A stretch of 64,000 nt of DNA from Gordonia insulae (GTDB lineage Bacteria; Actinomycetota; Actinomycetes; Mycobacteriales; Mycobacteriaceae), in NCBI RefSeq assembly GCF_003855095.1, contig NZ_CP033972.1:5890001-5954000 (forward strand). Direction: 5' to 3'. Of this stretch, positions 48,889 to 60,442 are shown piece by piece (position 1 is the stretch's first letter; every line of letters begins with the position of its first letter). Position numbers and translations under genes: made by a program. The notes beneath the pieces were generated by a model. The model ran no database searches, was not told the DNA's origin, and saw only the letters and a list, made by a program, of their open reading frames with translations.

Positions 48889-50733
48889 TCAGTCGACCTG
48901 CCGAACGGCTCCACGGTCGGCGGAGGTGGCCAGCTTCGCGTAGGCGCGCAGCGCGGTGGTGACCATACGCTGACGGTCCTTGGGCTGCCACGGCCGCTCG
49001 GAGGCCTCCATCTTGGCGCGACGTTCGGCCAGCACATCGTCGTCGACGAGCACCTCGAGGCGACGGGTCTTGACGTCGATGAGGATCGGGTCCCCGTCCT
49101 CGACCAGACCGATCGCACCGCCCGAGGCGGCCTCCGGTGACATGTGACCCACCGAGAGACCCGACGATCCACCGGAGAACCGGCCGTCGGTGATGAGCGC
49201 ACACTTGCGGCCCATCCCGGTGCCCTTCATGAAGGCGGTCGGGTGCAGCATCTCCTGCATGCCCGGACCGCCGGCCGGACCCTCGTACCGGACGACGAGG
49301 ACCTCGCCGGCCTGGATGGTCTTGGACAGGATGACCTGCACCGCGTCTTCCTGGCTCTCGACGACGCGTGCCGGGCCCTCGAAATGCCACAGGTCCTCGT
49401 CGATGCCTGCGGTCTTGAGCACGGCGCCGTCGGGGGCGAGGTTGCCACGCAGCACGCACAATCCGCCCTCGACGGTGTAGGCGTGGGCGAGGTCGCGGAT
49501 GCAACCGCCGGCGGCGTCGGTGTCCAGCGAACTCCACCGGTTGTCGGTGGAGAACGGGGTGGTGGTGCGCACGCCGCCCGGCGCGGCGTGGAACAGCTCG
49601 ACGGCCGCATCGATGGCGGTGCCGCTGCGGATGTCCCAGTCGTCGAGAAACTGCGCCAGGGTGGGGCTGTGCACGGTCGAGGTCGTGACGTCGATGAGGC
49701 CGGCGCGACGCAACTCACCGAGGATGGCGGGGATGCCACCGGCGCGATGCACGTCCTCCATGTGGTAGTCCGAGTTGGGCGACACCTTCGACAGGCACGG
49801 CACATTGCGGCTGATCTCGTCGATCACCGACAGGTCGAAGTCGGCGACCTCGCCTTCCTGTGCGGCGGCCAGGATGTGCAGGACGGTGTTGGTCGATCCG
49901 CCCATCGCGACGTCGAGTGCCATGGCGTTGCGGAACGCGGTCGGGGTGGCGATGTTGCGGGGCAGGACGGAGGCGTCGTCGTCGCGGTACCAGCGCTGGG
50001 CCGCCTCGACGACCACGCGGCCGGCGCGCTCGAACAACGCGTGGCGCGCCTCGTGGGTGGCCAGGGTGGAACCGTTGCCGGGCAACGCGAGTCCCAGGGC
50101 CTCGGTCAGACAGTTCATCGAGTTGGCGGTGAACATGCCCGAACAGGAGCCGCAGGTCGGGCAGGCCGAGCGTTCGACCTCGGAGAGCCCTTCCTCGTCG
50201 ACCTCGCTGTTGGCCGAGGCGGAGATGGCGGTGATCAGGTCCGACGACGGGTGCGCGACGCCGTCGACCACGACCGCCTTGCCGGCCTCCATCGGGCCAC
50301 CGGAGACGAACACCGTGGGGATGTTCAGGCGCATCGCGGCGTTGAGCATGCCGGGAGTGATCTTGTCGCAGTTGGAGATACAGACGAGGGCGTCCGCGGT
50401 GTGGGCGTTGACCATGTATTCGACGGAGTCGGCGATGATCTCGCGACTCGGCAGTGAGTACAGCATGCCGCCGTGACCCATCGCGATGCCGTCGTCGACG
50501 GCGATCGTGTGGAACTCGCGCGGCACACCACCGGCAGCCCGGACGGCATCGGCGACGATCTCGCCGACATCCTTGAGGTGCACGTGGCCGGGCACGAACT
50601 GGGTGTAGGAGTTCGCGATCGCCACGATCGGCTTGCCGAAGTCGTCGTCGGTCATCCCGGTCGCCCGCCAGAGCGATCGGGCGCCGGCGGCTTCGCGTCC
50701 GACGGTGGTGGTTCGGGACCTCAGGGCTGGCAT
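48889..50733 (-). CDS. ilvD: dihydroxy-acid dehydratase
   Basis: A 614-aa iron-sulfur enzyme making the 2-keto acids of valine and isoleucine. Cluster cysteines are in [11 protein letters not shown] and [12 protein letters not shown], with SGGPMEAGK and the active-site [11 protein letters not shown] near the end. At 614 aa it is the long (E. coli-type) form. GAGG nine bases before ATG 50733. It is transcribed away from the ilvBNC operon and separated from it by mgtE and a PH-domain gene. Upstream (50734-50919) there is a small CTCCGC/GCGGAG hairpin but no leader peptide that I can see. Confidence 0.97.
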   Translation of the reverse strand: MPALRSRTTTVGREAAGARSLWRATGMTDDDFGKPIVAIANSYTQFVPGHVHLKDVGEIVADAVRAAGGVPREFHTIAVDDGIAMGHGGMLYSLPSREIIADSVEYMVNAHTADALVCISNCDKITPGMLNAAMRLNIPTVFVSGGPMEAGKAVVVDGVAHPSSDLITAISASANSEVDEEGLSEVERSACPTCGSCSGMFTANSMNCLTEALGLALPGNGSTLATHEARHALFERAGRVVVEAAQRWYRDDDASVLPRNIATPTAFRNAMALDVAMGGSTNTVLHILAAAQEGEVADFDLSVIDEISRNVPCLSKVSPNSDYHMEDVHRAGGIPAILGELRRAGLIDVTTSTVHSPTLAQFLDDWDIRSGTAIDAAVELFHAAPGGVRTTTPFSTDNRWSSLDTDAAGGCIRDLAHAYTVEGGLCVLRGNLAPDGAVLKTAGIDEDLWHFEGPARVVESQEDAVQVILSKTIQAGEVLVVRYEGPAGGPGMQEMLHPTAFMKGTGMGRKCALITDGRFSGGSSGLSVGHMSPEAASGGAIGLVEDGDPILIDVKTRRLEVLVDDDVLAERRAKMEASERPWQPKDRQRMVTTALRAYAKLATSADRGAVRQVD

Positions 50734-50919
50734 CGCGATGTACCTCGATCAGATCAGTGACTCCGCGGGGCGGAGTGGCGGTGGGGGCTGTGCTGTCAAC
50801 GTCGTTCGCCGGGTGGATTATTCGCCCGGGGATGAGCGTTGGGTCGCCGATGACACCGATCAGGTGCGTCGGCACCGCGCGAGCACGAGGCTACTCCGCT
50901 GTGATCTGCGTGAACAAAC

Positions 50920-52260
50920 TCAGATACCCAGCACGGCTTTGGCGATCGAGAAGTAGATGATGAGCCCCGTCGCGTCGCAGAAGGTGGAGATGAACGGGGT
51001 GGAGAACACTGCGGGATCCACGCCGATGGACTTGGCGATCAACGGCATGATGCCGCCGACGGTGGCGGCCATGATGCAGATCGCAAGAATCGTCGTGCCG
51101 ATCACAGTGCCGATGTCGGTGTCGTAGACCGTCGATGCGACCGCGAAACCGGCGAGTCCGAGGATCGCGCCGAGCGTGACGCCCACTCGCATCTCCTTGC
51201 CCGCGACACGGAGGACGTCTCGGGGAGCGACGTCGTCCACGGCGAGCGCGCGGGTGACGGTGGTGGCGGCCTGCGATCCGGTGTTGCCGCCGATGCCCGT
51301 CAGCAGGGGTATGAACAGGGCGAGAGCGACCATTTGGTCGAGAGTGCTCTCGAAGATCTCCAACACATTGACCGTGAGTATCGCCGATACAGCGAGGACG
51401 AACAGCCAGACGATGCGCGCGCGGGTGATCGCGATGATCGACGACAGCAGGTAGGGCTGCTTGAGGGGTTCGCGTGCACCCGCGCGAGCTTCGTCGGTGT
51501 CGCGGGCCTGCTCGATCACCTCGACCGCGTCGTCGATGGTCAACACTCCGACCAGTCGGTTGTCGCGGTCGGTGACCGGCATGGCCAGAATGCCCCGATC
51601 GACGCAGCGCTGCGCGGTGCTCTCGGCATCGTCGTCCGCGCCGGCGTAGATGGGTGTCTTCGCGATGGCGCCCACCAACGTGTGGGCGTCGGCAAGGAGT
51701 AGGTCCCGCAAGCTGACCACCCCATGTAACCCGCGCGCACGGTCGATGACGGGCACCGTGTAGATGGTCTCGGCGTCATGTCCCCGGAGTCGGACACGAT
51801 CGAGCGCATCGGAGACCGTCTCGTCGGGATACGCGTGGACATACTCCGGACTCATTCGACGTCCGACCGATTGTCTCGGATATCCCAGGATGACTCCGGT
51901 CATCTCGCGCTCCGTGGTCGACAGTTGCTGCACCAGGCTGCGGGCGACAGATGCGGGGAGTTCGTCCAGCAGTTCGGCGCGGTCGTCGGGGTCGAGGTTG
52001 TCGAATGCCTCGGCGACGTCCGCGGTGCCCAGGTCCGCTATCAGCTCGCTCTGGGAGTGCGCGCTCAGGGCATCGAAGACGCCTATCGCGGCGCTTTTGG
52101 CGAGGAGGCGAAAAGCGATACCCCGACGCTTGCGCGGGAGGTGGTCGAGTACGTCTGCGATGTCTGCCGGCGGCATGGCCGTCAGCGTGGCCGACACCTC
52201 AGCGAGCGAACCGCCGGTGATCTGGGCGTCGATTTCCTGGGCGGACACAGGTGCGATCAT
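50920..52260 (-). CDS. mgtE: magnesium transporter MgtE
   Basis: A 446-aa magnesium channel. Residues 1-130 are the N domain of degenerate helical repeats (PPADIADVLDHLPRKRR, FDNLDPDDRAELLDELP), 135-255 two CBS domains (GRRMSPEYVHAYPDETVSDAL, GVLTIDDAVEVI), 285-446 five membrane helices with the pore signature GIGGNTGSQAATTVTRAL. It is gated by cytosolic magnesium in the known family. ATG 52260 with -10 box seven bases upstream means there is no leader, hence no room for a magnesium riboswitch. Confidence 0.95.
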   Translation of the reverse strand: MIAPVSAQEIDAQITGGSLAEVSATLTAMPPADIADVLDHLPRKRRGIAFRLLAKSAAIGVFDALSAHSQSELIADLGTADVAEAFDNLDPDDRAELLDELPASVARSLVQQLSTTEREMTGVILGYPRQSVGRRMSPEYVHAYPDETVSDALDRVRLRGHDAETIYTVPVIDRARGLHGVVSLRDLLLADAHTLVGAIAKTPIYAGADDDAESTAQRCVDRGILAMPVTDRDNRLVGVLTIDDAVEVIEQARDTDEARAGAREPLKQPYLLSSIIAITRARIVWLFVLAVSAILTVNVLEIFESTLDQMVALALFIPLLTGIGGNTGSQAATTVTRALAVDDVAPRDVLRVAGKEMRVGVTLGAILGLAGFAVASTVYDTDIGTVIGTTILAICIMAATVGGIMPLIAKSIGVDPAVFSTPFISTFCDATGLIIYFSIAKAVLGI

Positions 52261-52267
52261 TCGCCGA

Positions 52268-52273
52268 ACAGTA
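52268..52273 (-). promoter_or_regulatory. -10 box of mgtE, leaderless
   Basis: TACTGT on the minus strand seven bases before ATG 52260. Confidence 0.5.
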
Positions 52274-52337
52274 ATCCCGCAGACCTGTCCGGGATCGGCG
52301 AGGACGACCCCGGGCGGCGTTGGTCACCGAGAGTTCA

Positions 52338-52781
52338 TCACGTGTTCTCGTGGCTGCGGGCGTACGTCTCGTACGGATCGGGAATTCTCCCGCGACTGGC
52401 CGCCGACAGCCGGGGCAGATCGGCGAAGGTGATGGCCGGGAGGCGCACACGCGCACCGTTGACGAGCACCGCACGGACTGATCCCCAGCGCGGGAACTGC
52501 ACCCCGTCGACCTCGTCCCACGCGATCTCGCGGGTACCGAAGGTATGGACCGCGCGCAGTCCGTCCTCGGTGACGACCGTCCGGATCCGCACGATCCACC
52601 AAGCGAGCACAATGGGCAGGACCAGGGTCCACCCCAGCCAGACCAGTGAGGCGCCGGCGAGGATCACCGTCACGATGAACATCATCGGGACTGCGAAATA
52701 GGCGATCCGCTGGATGCGGAACACCTGCGGGAGCTCGAGCGCCGGCGTGGAATCGGGGGAGGCGGGGGATGGCGTTGACAC
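52338..52781 (-). CDS. PH domain-containing protein (Cfp6-like)
   Basis: A 147-aa protein with two close hydrophobic segments (IAYFAVPMMFIVTVILAGASLVWLGW is split by a turn; then LVLPIVLAWWIV) and a bacterial PH-like domain (TVVTEDGLRAVHTFGTREIAWDEVDGVQFPRWG-type strands, key residues DEVDGV). It corresponds to Rv3004/Cfp6, which also lies next to ilvB. Function unknown. GTG start at 52781, divergent from the ilv leader. Confidence 0.82.
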   Translation of the reverse strand: MSTPSPASPDSTPALELPQVFRIQRIAYFAVPMMFIVTVILAGASLVWLGWTLVLPIVLAWWIVRIRTVVTEDGLRAVHTFGTREIAWDEVDGVQFPRWGSVRAVLVNGARVRLPAITFADLPRLSAASRGRIPDPYETYARSHENT

Positions 52782-52867
52782 AGTCCCATTGTCTCATCCC
52801 GCGGAACACGCCGATCTCGCCGATCCACCTGTGCTTTCTCAGCATGTGGGACGCGAATAGGTGCGGT

Positions 52868-52897
52868 TTGACTCTTGACGTGCGGCGGTCCTACCGT
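52868..52897 (+). promoter_or_regulatory. ilvBNC promoter
   Basis: TTGACT (52868-52873) and TACCGT (52892-52897) are spaced 18 bases. The -10 ends six bases before the GTG of the leader peptide, so the transcript would begin at or next to that codon. Confidence 0.6.
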
Positions 52898-52903
52898 GAA
52901 GGC

Positions 52904-52954
52904 GTGATGCAGGATCAGAACCTCGTAGTAATCGGCCGGCGCGTCGTCGCCTGA
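52904..52954 (+). CDS. ilvBNC attenuator leader peptide
   Basis: A 16-codon open frame reading [16 protein letters not shown], in which Leu-Val-Val-Ile and a second Val-Val make six branched-chain residues. It begins right at the predicted transcription start (GTG 52904, or ATG 52907) with no ribosome binding site. Stalling of the ribosome at these codons when branched-chain aminoacyl-tRNA is scarce would prevent formation of the terminator at 52991. A leader peptide of like size and composition controls ilvBNC in Corynebacterium glutamicum. Confidence 0.82.
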   Translation: MMQDQNLVVIGRRVVA

Positions 52955-52989
52955 CCGGTCACTTCGTAGACCTCCAGCATCGACGCGCC
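52938..52989 (+). promoter_or_regulatory. ilvBNC attenuator, pairing between leader-peptide codons and the base of the terminator
   Basis: GGCGCGTCG at 52938-52946, inside the Arg-Arg-Val-Val codons, is perfectly complementary to CGACGCGCC at 52981-52989, which ends one base before the terminator stem. This is the element that ribosome position could expose or hide. I could not draw a full antiterminator by eye. Confidence 0.55.
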
Positions 52990-52990
52990 A

Positions 52991-53022
52991 CCCTCGAACA
53001 GCCCAGCTGTCGGGGGTTTTTT
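52991..53022 (+). terminator. intrinsic terminator of the ilvBNC leader
   Basis: CCCTCG, a bulged A, then ACAGC, loop CCA, GCTGT and CGGGGG form an 11-bp stem with one G-U pair, followed by six T (53017-53022). It is the only classic stem plus T-run terminator I found in the window and lies 41 bases before ilvB. Confidence 0.85.
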
Positions 53023-53063
53023 CTTGTCAACAATCCGAAATCGAAGAAGATGAGGAACGTGCA

Positions 53064-55025
53064 GTGAGCGCACCAACAGCACGAGCCGCCGGGAGCCCAG
53101 CGAATGGTTCCCCGGACCCGACCGACGCGACGCGTCAACAGTCACCCGCCGGCGGGAATCTGCGGGCCGTAGGCCAGCACACCGTCGCGCCCGAGCGCGT
53201 CAGCGGCGCGCAGTCGGTGGTCCGTTCTCTCGAGGAACTCGGTGTAGAGGTCGTCTTCGGTATCCCCGGCGGATGCATCCTCCCGGTCTATGACCCGCTG
53301 CTCGACTCCCAGAAGGTCCGCCACGTCCTCGTGCGCCACGAGCAGGGTGCGGGTCACGCCGCCACCGGCTACGCCCAGATCGCCGGTCACGCCGGTGTCT
53401 GCATGGCCACATCGGGTCCGGGTGCCACCAACCTGGTCACCCCTCTCGCCGACGCCCAGATGGACTCCGTTCCCGTCGTCGCGATCACCGGACAGGTCGG
53501 TCGGTCCCTCATCGGCACCGACGCCTTCCAGGAGGCCGACATCTCCGGCATCACGATTCCGGTGACCAAGCACAACTTCTTGGTGAGCGACCCCGCCGAC
53601 ATCCCGCGCGTGATCGCCGAGGCGTTCCACATCGCGGAAAGCGGCCGTCCGGGTGCGGTTCTCGTCGACATCCCGAAGGATGTGCTGCAGGCGCAGACCA
53701 CGTTCTCGTGGCCGCCGCAGATCGATCTGCCGGGGTACCGGCCGGTGACCAAGCCGCACGGCAAGCAGGTCCGGGAGGCGGCCCGTCTGATCGAGGCGGC
53801 CAAGGCTCCGGTGCTGTACGTCGGCGGTGGCGTCATCAAGGCGAACGCGTCGGCCGAGCTGATGGAACTCGCCGAACTGACCGGACTCCCGGTGGTCACC
53901 ACCCTGATGGCACGCGGGGCCTTCCCCGACAGTCATCAGCAGCATCTGGGCATGCCCGGTATGCACGGGACCGTCGCGGCGGTCGCGGCGCTGCAGCGCA
54001 GCGATCTGCTGGTCACACTGGGCGCACGTTTCGACGACCGCGTCACCGGCCAGCTGTCGTCGTTCGCGCAGAACGCCAAGGTCATCCACGCGGACATCGA
54101 CCCAGCGGAGATCGGCAAGAACCGCCACGCCGACGTGCCGATCGTCGGTGACTGCAAGGCGGTCATCACCGATCTGATCGAGACGATCCGCAACGAGCGT
54201 GCGACCACCACCGCTGCGCCGGACCTGTCGGAATGGTGGCGCTACCTCGACGGTATCCGTCGTACCTACCCGCTGAGCTACGACCGCCCCGCCGACGGTT
54301 CCATGTCGCCGGAGTTCGTCATCTCGGCCATCGGCAAGGCCGCCGGACCGGATGCCGTGTACTGCGCGGGTGTCGGTCAGCACCAGATGTGGGCCGCTCA
54401 GTTCATCTCGTACGAGAAGCCCCGGACGTGGCTCAACTCGGGCGGTCTCGGCACCATGGGCTACGCCGTCCCGGCCGCGATGGGTGCCAAGATGGCCTCG
54501 CCGGAGACCGAGGTCTGGGCCATCGACGGTGATGGTTGCTTCCAGATGACCAATCAGGAGTTGGCGACCTGCGCGATCGAGGGCATCCCGATCAAGGTCG
54601 CGCTGATCAACAACGGCAACCTGGGGATGGTGCGTCAGTGGCAGACGCTGTTCTACGACCAGCGTTACTCCAGCACCGACCTGGCCACGCACTCGCGGAG
54701 GATCCCGGACTTCGTCAAGCTCGCAGAAGCGTTGGGATGCGCGGCATTCCGCGTCGAGCGTGAGGAAGACGTCGACGAGGTCATCGCCAAGGCCCGCGCG
54801 ATCAACGATCGCCCGGTGGTCGTCGACTTCATCGTCGGCGCCGACGCGCAGGTGTGGCCGATGGTCGCGGCCGGCACCGGCAACGACGAGATCATGGCCG
54901 CCCGTGACATCCGCCCCCTGTTCGACGACGACGAGTCGGCGTCGGATCCGGTGGACATCCACGAGGCGATGGGACGCCCGGACAAGGCGTTCCCGTCGGG
55001 GTCCGCACGAAAGGACGACAAGTGA
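53064..55025 (+). CDS. ilvB: acetolactate synthase large subunit
   Basis: A 653-aa ThDP enzyme condensing two pyruvates, or pyruvate with 2-oxobutyrate. The activating Glu is in [16 protein letters not shown]/beta domain motifs include [16 protein letters not shown]; the ThDP/Mg motif is [15 protein letters not shown] with INNGN. The first 45 residues are a poorly conserved, Ala/Pro/Ser-rich extension, as in mycobacterial IlvB1. GTG 53064 lies 41 bases after the attenuator. Its stop overlaps ilvN (GTGA). First structural gene of ilvBNC. Confidence 0.97.
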   Translation: MSAPTARAAGSPANGSPDPTDATRQQSPAGGNLRAVGQHTVAPERVSGAQSVVRSLEELGVEVVFGIPGGCILPVYDPLLDSQKVRHVLVRHEQGAGHAATGYAQIAGHAGVCMATSGPGATNLVTPLADAQMDSVPVVAITGQVGRSLIGTDAFQEADISGITIPVTKHNFLVSDPADIPRVIAEAFHIAESGRPGAVLVDIPKDVLQAQTTFSWPPQIDLPGYRPVTKPHGKQVREAARLIEAAKAPVLYVGGGVIKANASAELMELAELTGLPVVTTLMARGAFPDSHQQHLGMPGMHGTVAAVAALQRSDLLVTLGARFDDRVTGQLSSFAQNAKVIHADIDPAEIGKNRHADVPIVGDCKAVITDLIETIRNERATTTAAPDLSEWWRYLDGIRRTYPLSYDRPADGSMSPEFVISAIGKAAGPDAVYCAGVGQHQMWAAQFISYEKPRTWLNSGGLGTMGYAVPAAMGAKMASPETEVWAIDGDGCFQMTNQELATCAIEGIPIKVALINNGNLGMVRQWQTLFYDQRYSSTDLATHSRRIPDFVKLAEALGCAAFRVEREEDVDEVIAKARAINDRPVVVDFIVGADAQVWPMVAAGTGNDEIMAARDIRPLFDDDESASDPVDIHEAMGRPDKAFPSGSARKDDK

Positions 55026-55525
55026 GCACCACCCACACCCTCAGTGTTCTGGTCGAGGACCGGCCGGGCGTGCTCGCCCGCATCTCCGGCCTCTTCTCCC
55101 GTCGTGGGTTCAACATCGAATCCCTCGCGGTCGGACCCACCGAGCTGAAGGGCATCTCGCGGATGACGATCATGGTCGCCGTCGACGACTTCCCCCTCGA
55201 GCAGGTCACCAAACAGCTCAACAAGCTGATCAACGTCATCAAGATCGTCGAGCAGGATCCGGCGAACTCGGTGTCCCGCGAATTGATGATGGTCAAGGTC
55301 CGCTCCGACGCATCGGTGCGCACCGAGGTCATCGAGGTGGTCAACCTGTTCCGCGCCAAGGTGATCGACGTCTCCCCGGAGTCGTTGACCGTCGAGGCGA
55401 CGGGTACCGCCGAGAAGCTCGAGGCGCTGCTGCGGATGCTCGATCCGTACGGTATCCGCGAGATCGCCCAGTCGGGAGCGGTCACGCTGGGGCGTGGCCC
55501 GAAGAGCATGTCGGCCAACCGCTGA
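55022..55525 (+). CDS. ilvN: acetolactate synthase small (regulatory) subunit
   Basis: A 167-aa regulatory subunit that makes IlvB valine-sensitive. The ACT domain occupies residues 4-78: [32 protein letters not shown] is the family start (key residues EDRPGVL and GFNI), and the C-terminal part has ELMMVKV and [16 protein letters not shown] start coupled to ilvB. A 90-bp gap with a small hairpin follows before ilvC. Confidence 0.97.
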   Translation: MSTTHTLSVLVEDRPGVLARISGLFSRRGFNIESLAVGPTELKGISRMTIMVAVDDFPLEQVTKQLNKLINVIKIVEQDPANSVSRELMMVKVRSDASVRTEVIEVVNLFRAKVIDVSPESLTVEATGTAEKLEALLRMLDPYGIREIAQSGAVTLGRGPKSMSANR

Positions 55526-55560
55526 CACACGGCGCAAGCCGCACATACGAAGTACACCGG

Positions 55561-56629
<1,069 letters not shown>

Positions 56630-56647
56630 GCGCCTCTCACCGAACAC

Positions 56648-56685
56648 GCTGTAGCCGTTGTCGCCGTGGCGACGACGGCTACAGC
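56648..56685 (+). terminator. terminator of the ilvBNC operon
   Basis: An 18-bp stem, GCTGTAGCCGTTGTCGCC with GGCGACGACGGCTACAGC (one wobble pair), closed by a tiny loop and followed by TTTGT. Confidence 0.8.
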
Positions 56686-56780
56686 TTTGTCCGCAGCAGC
56701 TGAACGAAGCCCGCTCACGCCACCGATCGTCCGATGTCAACGCGTAGATCCGGGCTTCCGTGGCGTCGGTCGACGATGAC

Positions 56781-56818
56781 GAACGAGGCCCCGGGACCGA
56801 TGTCCCGGGGCCTCGTTC
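56781..56818 (-). terminator. terminator of the S1 protease gene, probably bidirectional
   Basis: A perfect 16-bp stem, GAACGAGGCCCCGGGA with TCCCGGGGCCTCGTTC, six-base loop, 12 bases past the protease stop. With the hairpin at 56648 it separates two convergent units. Confidence 0.75.
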
Positions 56819-56830
56819 AGCTCATACCGA

Positions 56831-57496
56831 TCAGATCGGGCGGAACCCGCCGTACTGCGGCAGCGAGCCGACGCGCTTGAGCACCGGCGCGATGTTGGTA
56901 CCGGTCTCCGGGCCGAGGCACGCGAGGAAGTAGTAGGCGTTGACCATGCCGACGAGGCGGTCTCCCACGACGACCGGGCTACCCGAGTCGCCCTCGATCA
57001 CGCAGAGCTGACTGAAGTGGGCGTTGCCGTCCGAGAACCAGCTGATCCCGCAGGTGTTGCCGGTGGTCCGGCCCTCCTTGCAGGCCACGGTCGGGAAGGC
57101 CAGCGGGCGGGTGTCGACCGAGCGGATGGTGACGCCGCGGACCGTGCGCAACGGAACGACCTTCGCCGGGTTGAACTCGATGACGGCGATGTCGAGGTCG
57201 CTCGCCGAGTAGGTGATGGTGCCGGCCTGACCCCGGTTCTGGAACGTCTCGGAGTAGACCTTCTGGCCGGGCTTGCCGCAGTGTCCGGCGGTGATCCCGA
57301 TCAGCTTGCCGGTGTTGGACTTACCGATGGTGGTCAGGGTGCACGCCGCGGCCGAGTTGCCGCCCTTGAGCACCAGAATCCCGGAGCCGCCACCGATGTA
57401 GATCTTCGCCGGTGCAGCGTCTACGGAGCCCGCCCCCCAGCCGGCCAGCACGGTTGCAGCCAGAACCGCCAACAGTGCTGTCAGCTTCCTCATCAT
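56831..57496 (-). CDS. secreted S1 family (chymotrypsin-like) serine protease
   Basis: A 221-aa exported protein with signal peptide (MMRKLTALLAVLAATVLAG, likely cut after VDAA). The triad is His72 (TAGHC), Asp102 (SDLDIAV) and Ser171 (EGDSGSP). Six cysteines (52/73, 139/149, 165/193) suit the three disulfides of this streptogrisin-like fold. The mature part is only about 190 residues with no pro-region, so it may be a small surface-acting protease or an inactive binder. GGAG precedes the double ATG. Convergent with ilvC. Confidence 0.88.
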   Translation of the reverse strand: MMRKLTALLAVLAATVLAGWGAGSVDAAPAKIYIGGGSGILVLKGGNSAAACTLTTIGKSNTGKLIGITAGHCGKPGQKVYSETFQNRGQAGTITYSASDLDIAVIEFNPAKVVPLRTVRGVTIRSVDTRPLAFPTVACKEGRTTGNTCGISWFSDGNAHFSQLCVIEGDSGSPVVVGDRLVGMVNAYYFLACLGPETGTNIAPVLKRVGSLPQYGGFRPI

Positions 57497-57806
57497 CCAA
57501 ACTCCACTCGTCGACGCACAGGACTCTTCGGCCCCGAGCGTCCTGACTCGGGGCCAAGCACACCGTACCGGTCGGTTGCCGCGCCGTGCGGTGCGCGGAA
57601 TCGTCCCGGGGTCGGTTTGCAACCTATCCGTAATGCCGATCACAATCTACCTGCATCCCGTCACCGCCCGAGCTGACCTGTGCCGCCCGGCTGTCAACCG
57701 GGGAACCGGCGACCACTAAGCTGTTCGCGGAAGTCGTCGCGGTCGCCGGAGCGTGTCGCGGTGCCCTCCGAATCCATTTACTTGGCCCCCGACCATGGAG
57801 AATATT
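57497..57806. other. 310-bp divergent intergenic region, protease / serA
   Basis: No gene of its own. It must carry the promoters of the protease (minus) and serA (plus). For serA, TAAGCT at 57716-57721 is a weak -10 candidate and GGAG at 57797-57800 is the ribosome binding site. I see no strong palindrome, leader peptide or hairpin. Confidence 0.6.
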
Positions 57807-59402
57807 GTGACCTCAGCTGGCCGTCCGGTCGTTCTGATCGCCGACAAACTGGCACCCTCGACCGTCGAGGCCCTGGGAGACGACGTCGAGGTGCGCTGGG
57901 TCGACGGCCCGGATCGCCCCAAGCTGCTCGAGGCAGTCGCCGACGCCGACGCCATCCTGGTCCGGTCGGCCACGACCGTCGACACCGAGGTGCTCGAGGC
58001 GGGCCCGAAGCTGAAGATCATCGCGCGTGCCGGCGTCGGCCTCGACAATGTCGACGTACCCGCGGCGACCCAGCGTGGCGTCATGGTGGTCAACGCGCCG
58101 ACGTCCAACATCCACACCGCCGCCGAACATGCCGTCGCCCTGCTGATGTCGGCGGCGCGTCAGATCCCGGCCGCCGACGCGACCCTGCGCGAGCACACCT
58201 GGAAGCGGTCGTCCTTCAACGGTGTCGAGATCTTCGACAAGACCGTCGGTGTCGTCGGACTGGGTCGGATCGGCCAGCTCGTGGCGGCGCGACTGGCGGC
58301 CTTCGAGACATCCATCATCGCCTACGACCCCTACGTGTCCCCGGCTCGCGCGGCGCAGCTCGGCATCGAACTGGTCACTCTCGACGAACTGCTCGAGCGT
58401 GCCGACTTCATCACGGTGCACCTCCCGAAGACCCCGGAGACCCTGGGCCTGATCGGCAAGGATCAGCTGGCCCGCACCAAGCAGGGCGTGGTGATCGTCA
58501 ACGCGGCGCGCGGTGGGCTGATCGACGAGCAGGCACTGGCCGATTCGATCAACGCGGGTCATGTCCGGGCAGCCGGGCTCGACGTCTACGCCACCGAGCC
58601 GTGCACCGACTCGCCTCTGTTCGAGCTCCCACAGGTGGTCGTGACGCCGCACCTCGGTGCGTCGACCAGCGAGGCCCAGGACCGGGCGGGAACCGATGTC
58701 GCGAAGAGCGTGCGGCTCGCCCTCGCCGGTCACTTCGTGCCGGACGCGGTCAACATCACCGGCGGCGCGGTCGACGAGGAGGTCGCACCGTGGCTCGAGG
58801 TCGCCCGCAAACTCGGCGTCCTGGTCGGCGCGATCAGTGACGAGCCGCCGACATCCCTCGTCGTCGACGTCCGGGGCGAGCTCGCCGCCAACAATGTCGA
58901 GGTGCTCGGCCTGTCGGCCCTTCGTGGACTGTTCTCGGCCGTCCTCGACGAACCCGTCACCTTTGTGAACGCCCCCGCCGTCGCGGCCGATCGTGGCGTG
59001 ACGAGCGAGGTGACCACTGCACCGGAGAGCCCCAATCACCGCAGTGTGGTGGACGTGAAGGCCGTGTTCGCCGACGGATCGGTGCACAACGTCGCGGGCA
59101 CCCTCACCGAACCCCGACTCGTCGAGAAGATCGTCAACATCAACGGTCGCAACTTCGACCTCCGCGCCGAGGGGCAGAACCTCCTGGTCAGCTACGCCGA
59201 TCAGCCGGGTTCGCTGGGCAAGATCGGCACACTGCTGGGCAATGCCGGCATCGACATCAAGGCGGCCGGTCTGTCGCAGGATGCCGAGGGTGGCGGCGCG
59301 ACCGTGATGCTCCGCGTCAGCGGCAAGCTCGGTGACGACGTCATCGCCTCCATCGGTGAGGCCGTCGGCGCGACCCTGATCGAACAGGTGGACCTGTCAT
59401 GA
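57807..59402 (+). CDS. serA: D-3-phosphoglycerate dehydrogenase
   Basis: A 531-aa first enzyme of serine synthesis. Residues 1-320 form the substrate and NAD domains: [13 protein letters not shown] (Rossmann), and catalytic Arg of NAARGG, Glu of ATEP and His of TPHLGAST. After these come an allosteric substrate-binding domain and a C-terminal ACT domain ([20 protein letters not shown], residues about 455-531), the long mycobacterial form inhibited by serine. GTG 57807 has GGAG six bases upstream; an ATG at 57795 is a less likely start. Its stop overlaps leuB (ATGA). Confidence 0.97.
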   Translation: MTSAGRPVVLIADKLAPSTVEALGDDVEVRWVDGPDRPKLLEAVADADAILVRSATTVDTEVLEAGPKLKIIARAGVGLDNVDVPAATQRGVMVVNAPTSNIHTAAEHAVALLMSAARQIPAADATLREHTWKRSSFNGVEIFDKTVGVVGLGRIGQLVAARLAAFETSIIAYDPYVSPARAAQLGIELVTLDELLERADFITVHLPKTPETLGLIGKDQLARTKQGVVIVNAARGGLIDEQALADSINAGHVRAAGLDVYATEPCTDSPLFELPQVVVTPHLGASTSEAQDRAGTDVAKSVRLALAGHFVPDAVNITGGAVDEEVAPWLEVARKLGVLVGAISDEPPTSLVVDVRGELAANNVEVLGLSALRGLFSAVLDEPVTFVNAPAVAADRGVTSEVTTAPESPNHRSVVDVKAVFADGSVHNVAGTLTEPRLVEKIVNINGRNFDLRAEGQNLLVSYADQPGSLGKIGTLLGNAGIDIKAAGLSQDAEGGGATVMLRVSGKLGDDVIASIGEAVGATLIEQVDLS

Positions 59403-60409
59403 AGCTCGCCATCATCGCCGGCGACGGCATCGGCCCCGAGGTCATCGGGGAGGCGCTCGGAGTTCTCGAGGCCGTCGTCCCGAATGTCTCGACCACGGAG
59501 TTCGACCTCGGCGCCCGTCGGTACCACCGCAACGGGGAACTGCTGACCGAGGACGACCTCGCGTCGCTCCGCCAACATGACGCGATCCTGCTGGGTGCGA
59601 TCGGCGATCCGTCGGTGCCCTCGGGTGTGCTCGAACGCGGGTTGCTGCTGACCATGCGCTTCGCGCTCGACCATCACGTCAATCTCCGGCCGTCGCGCAA
59701 GTTGGCCGGCGTCACGTCGCCGCTGGCCGGCGACCCCGACATCGACTTCGTGGTGGTCCGTGAGGGCACCGAGGGTCCGTACACCGGCAACGGCGGGGCC
59801 ATCCGGGTCGGCACGCCGCACGAGGTCGCGACCGAGGTGAGCGTGAACACCCGCTTCGGTGTGGAGCGCGTGGTGCGCAACGCGTTTGATCGCGCGCGGG
59901 CGCGACGCAAGAAGCTCACCCTCGTCCACAAGACCAACGTGCTGACCTTCGCCGGGTCGATGTGGAGCCGCACGGTCGCCGAGGTGGGTGCCGAGTACCC
60001 CGACGTCACCACCGACTACTGCCACGTGGACGCCGCCACCATCTACCTGGTCACCGACCCGGGACGGTTCGACGTCATCGTCACCGACAATCTGTTCGGC
60101 GACATCATCACCGACATCGCGGCCGCGGTCACGGGTGGTATCGGTCTGGCGGCATCGGGCAACATCGATGCGACCGGGGCGAATCCGTCGATGTTCGAAC
60201 CCGTCCACGGCAGCGCTCCCGACATCGCGGGTCAGGGCAAGGCCGATCCCACCGCGGCGATCCTGTCCACCGCGCTGCTGCTCGACCATCTCGGCGAGAC
60301 CGACGCCGCGGAACGTGTGGAGAAGGCGGTCGCCGACGATGTCGCCGAGCGTGGTTCGGAGACGCTGAGCACTTCCGAGATCGGCCGGCGCATCCGCGAG
60401 CGGGTCTGA
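59399..60409 (+). CDS. leuB: 3-isopropylmalate dehydrogenase
   Basis: A 336-aa enzyme of leucine synthesis, oxidising and decarboxylating 3-isopropylmalate with [36 protein letters not shown], the Tyr of EGPYTGNGG, Lys of [10 protein letters not shown], and [15 protein letters not shown] hold the conserved metal and substrate residues; [24 protein letters not shown] contacts NAD. Translationally coupled to serA, which is unusual outside actinobacteria. The stop codon lies in a 14-bp tandem repeat and a terminator follows. Confidence 0.97.
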   Translation: MKLAIIAGDGIGPEVIGEALGVLEAVVPNVSTTEFDLGARRYHRNGELLTEDDLASLRQHDAILLGAIGDPSVPSGVLERGLLLTMRFALDHHVNLRPSRKLAGVTSPLAGDPDIDFVVVREGTEGPYTGNGGAIRVGTPHEVATEVSVNTRFGVERVVRNAFDRARARRKKLTLVHKTNVLTFAGSMWSRTVAEVGAEYPDVTTDYCHVDAATIYLVTDPGRFDVIVTDNLFGDIITDIAAAVTGGIGLAASGNIDATGANPSMFEPVHGSAPDIAGQGKADPTAAILSTALLLDHLGETDAAERVEKAVADDVAERGSETLSTSEIGRRIRERV

Positions 60410-60438
60410 CAGATCGGGTCTGACAGAACGGGTCTGAC
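60401..60438. repeat. 14-bp tandem repeat over the leuB stop
   Basis: CGGGTCTGACAGAT (60401-60414), CGGGTCTGACAGAA (60415-60428) and CGGGTCTGAC (60429-60438). The first copy holds the last codons and TGA of leuB, so the stop is followed by two further copies. Confidence 0.93.
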
Positions 60439-60442
60439 GAAA

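Noticed and set aside
52261..52337. Magnesium riboswitch ahead of mgtE
   Set aside because: The -10 box is seven bases from the ATG, so there is no leader RNA.
53142..54962. A 606-codon open frame on the minus strand opposite ilvB
   Set aside because: Same shadow composition; ilvB is unmistakable on the plus strand.
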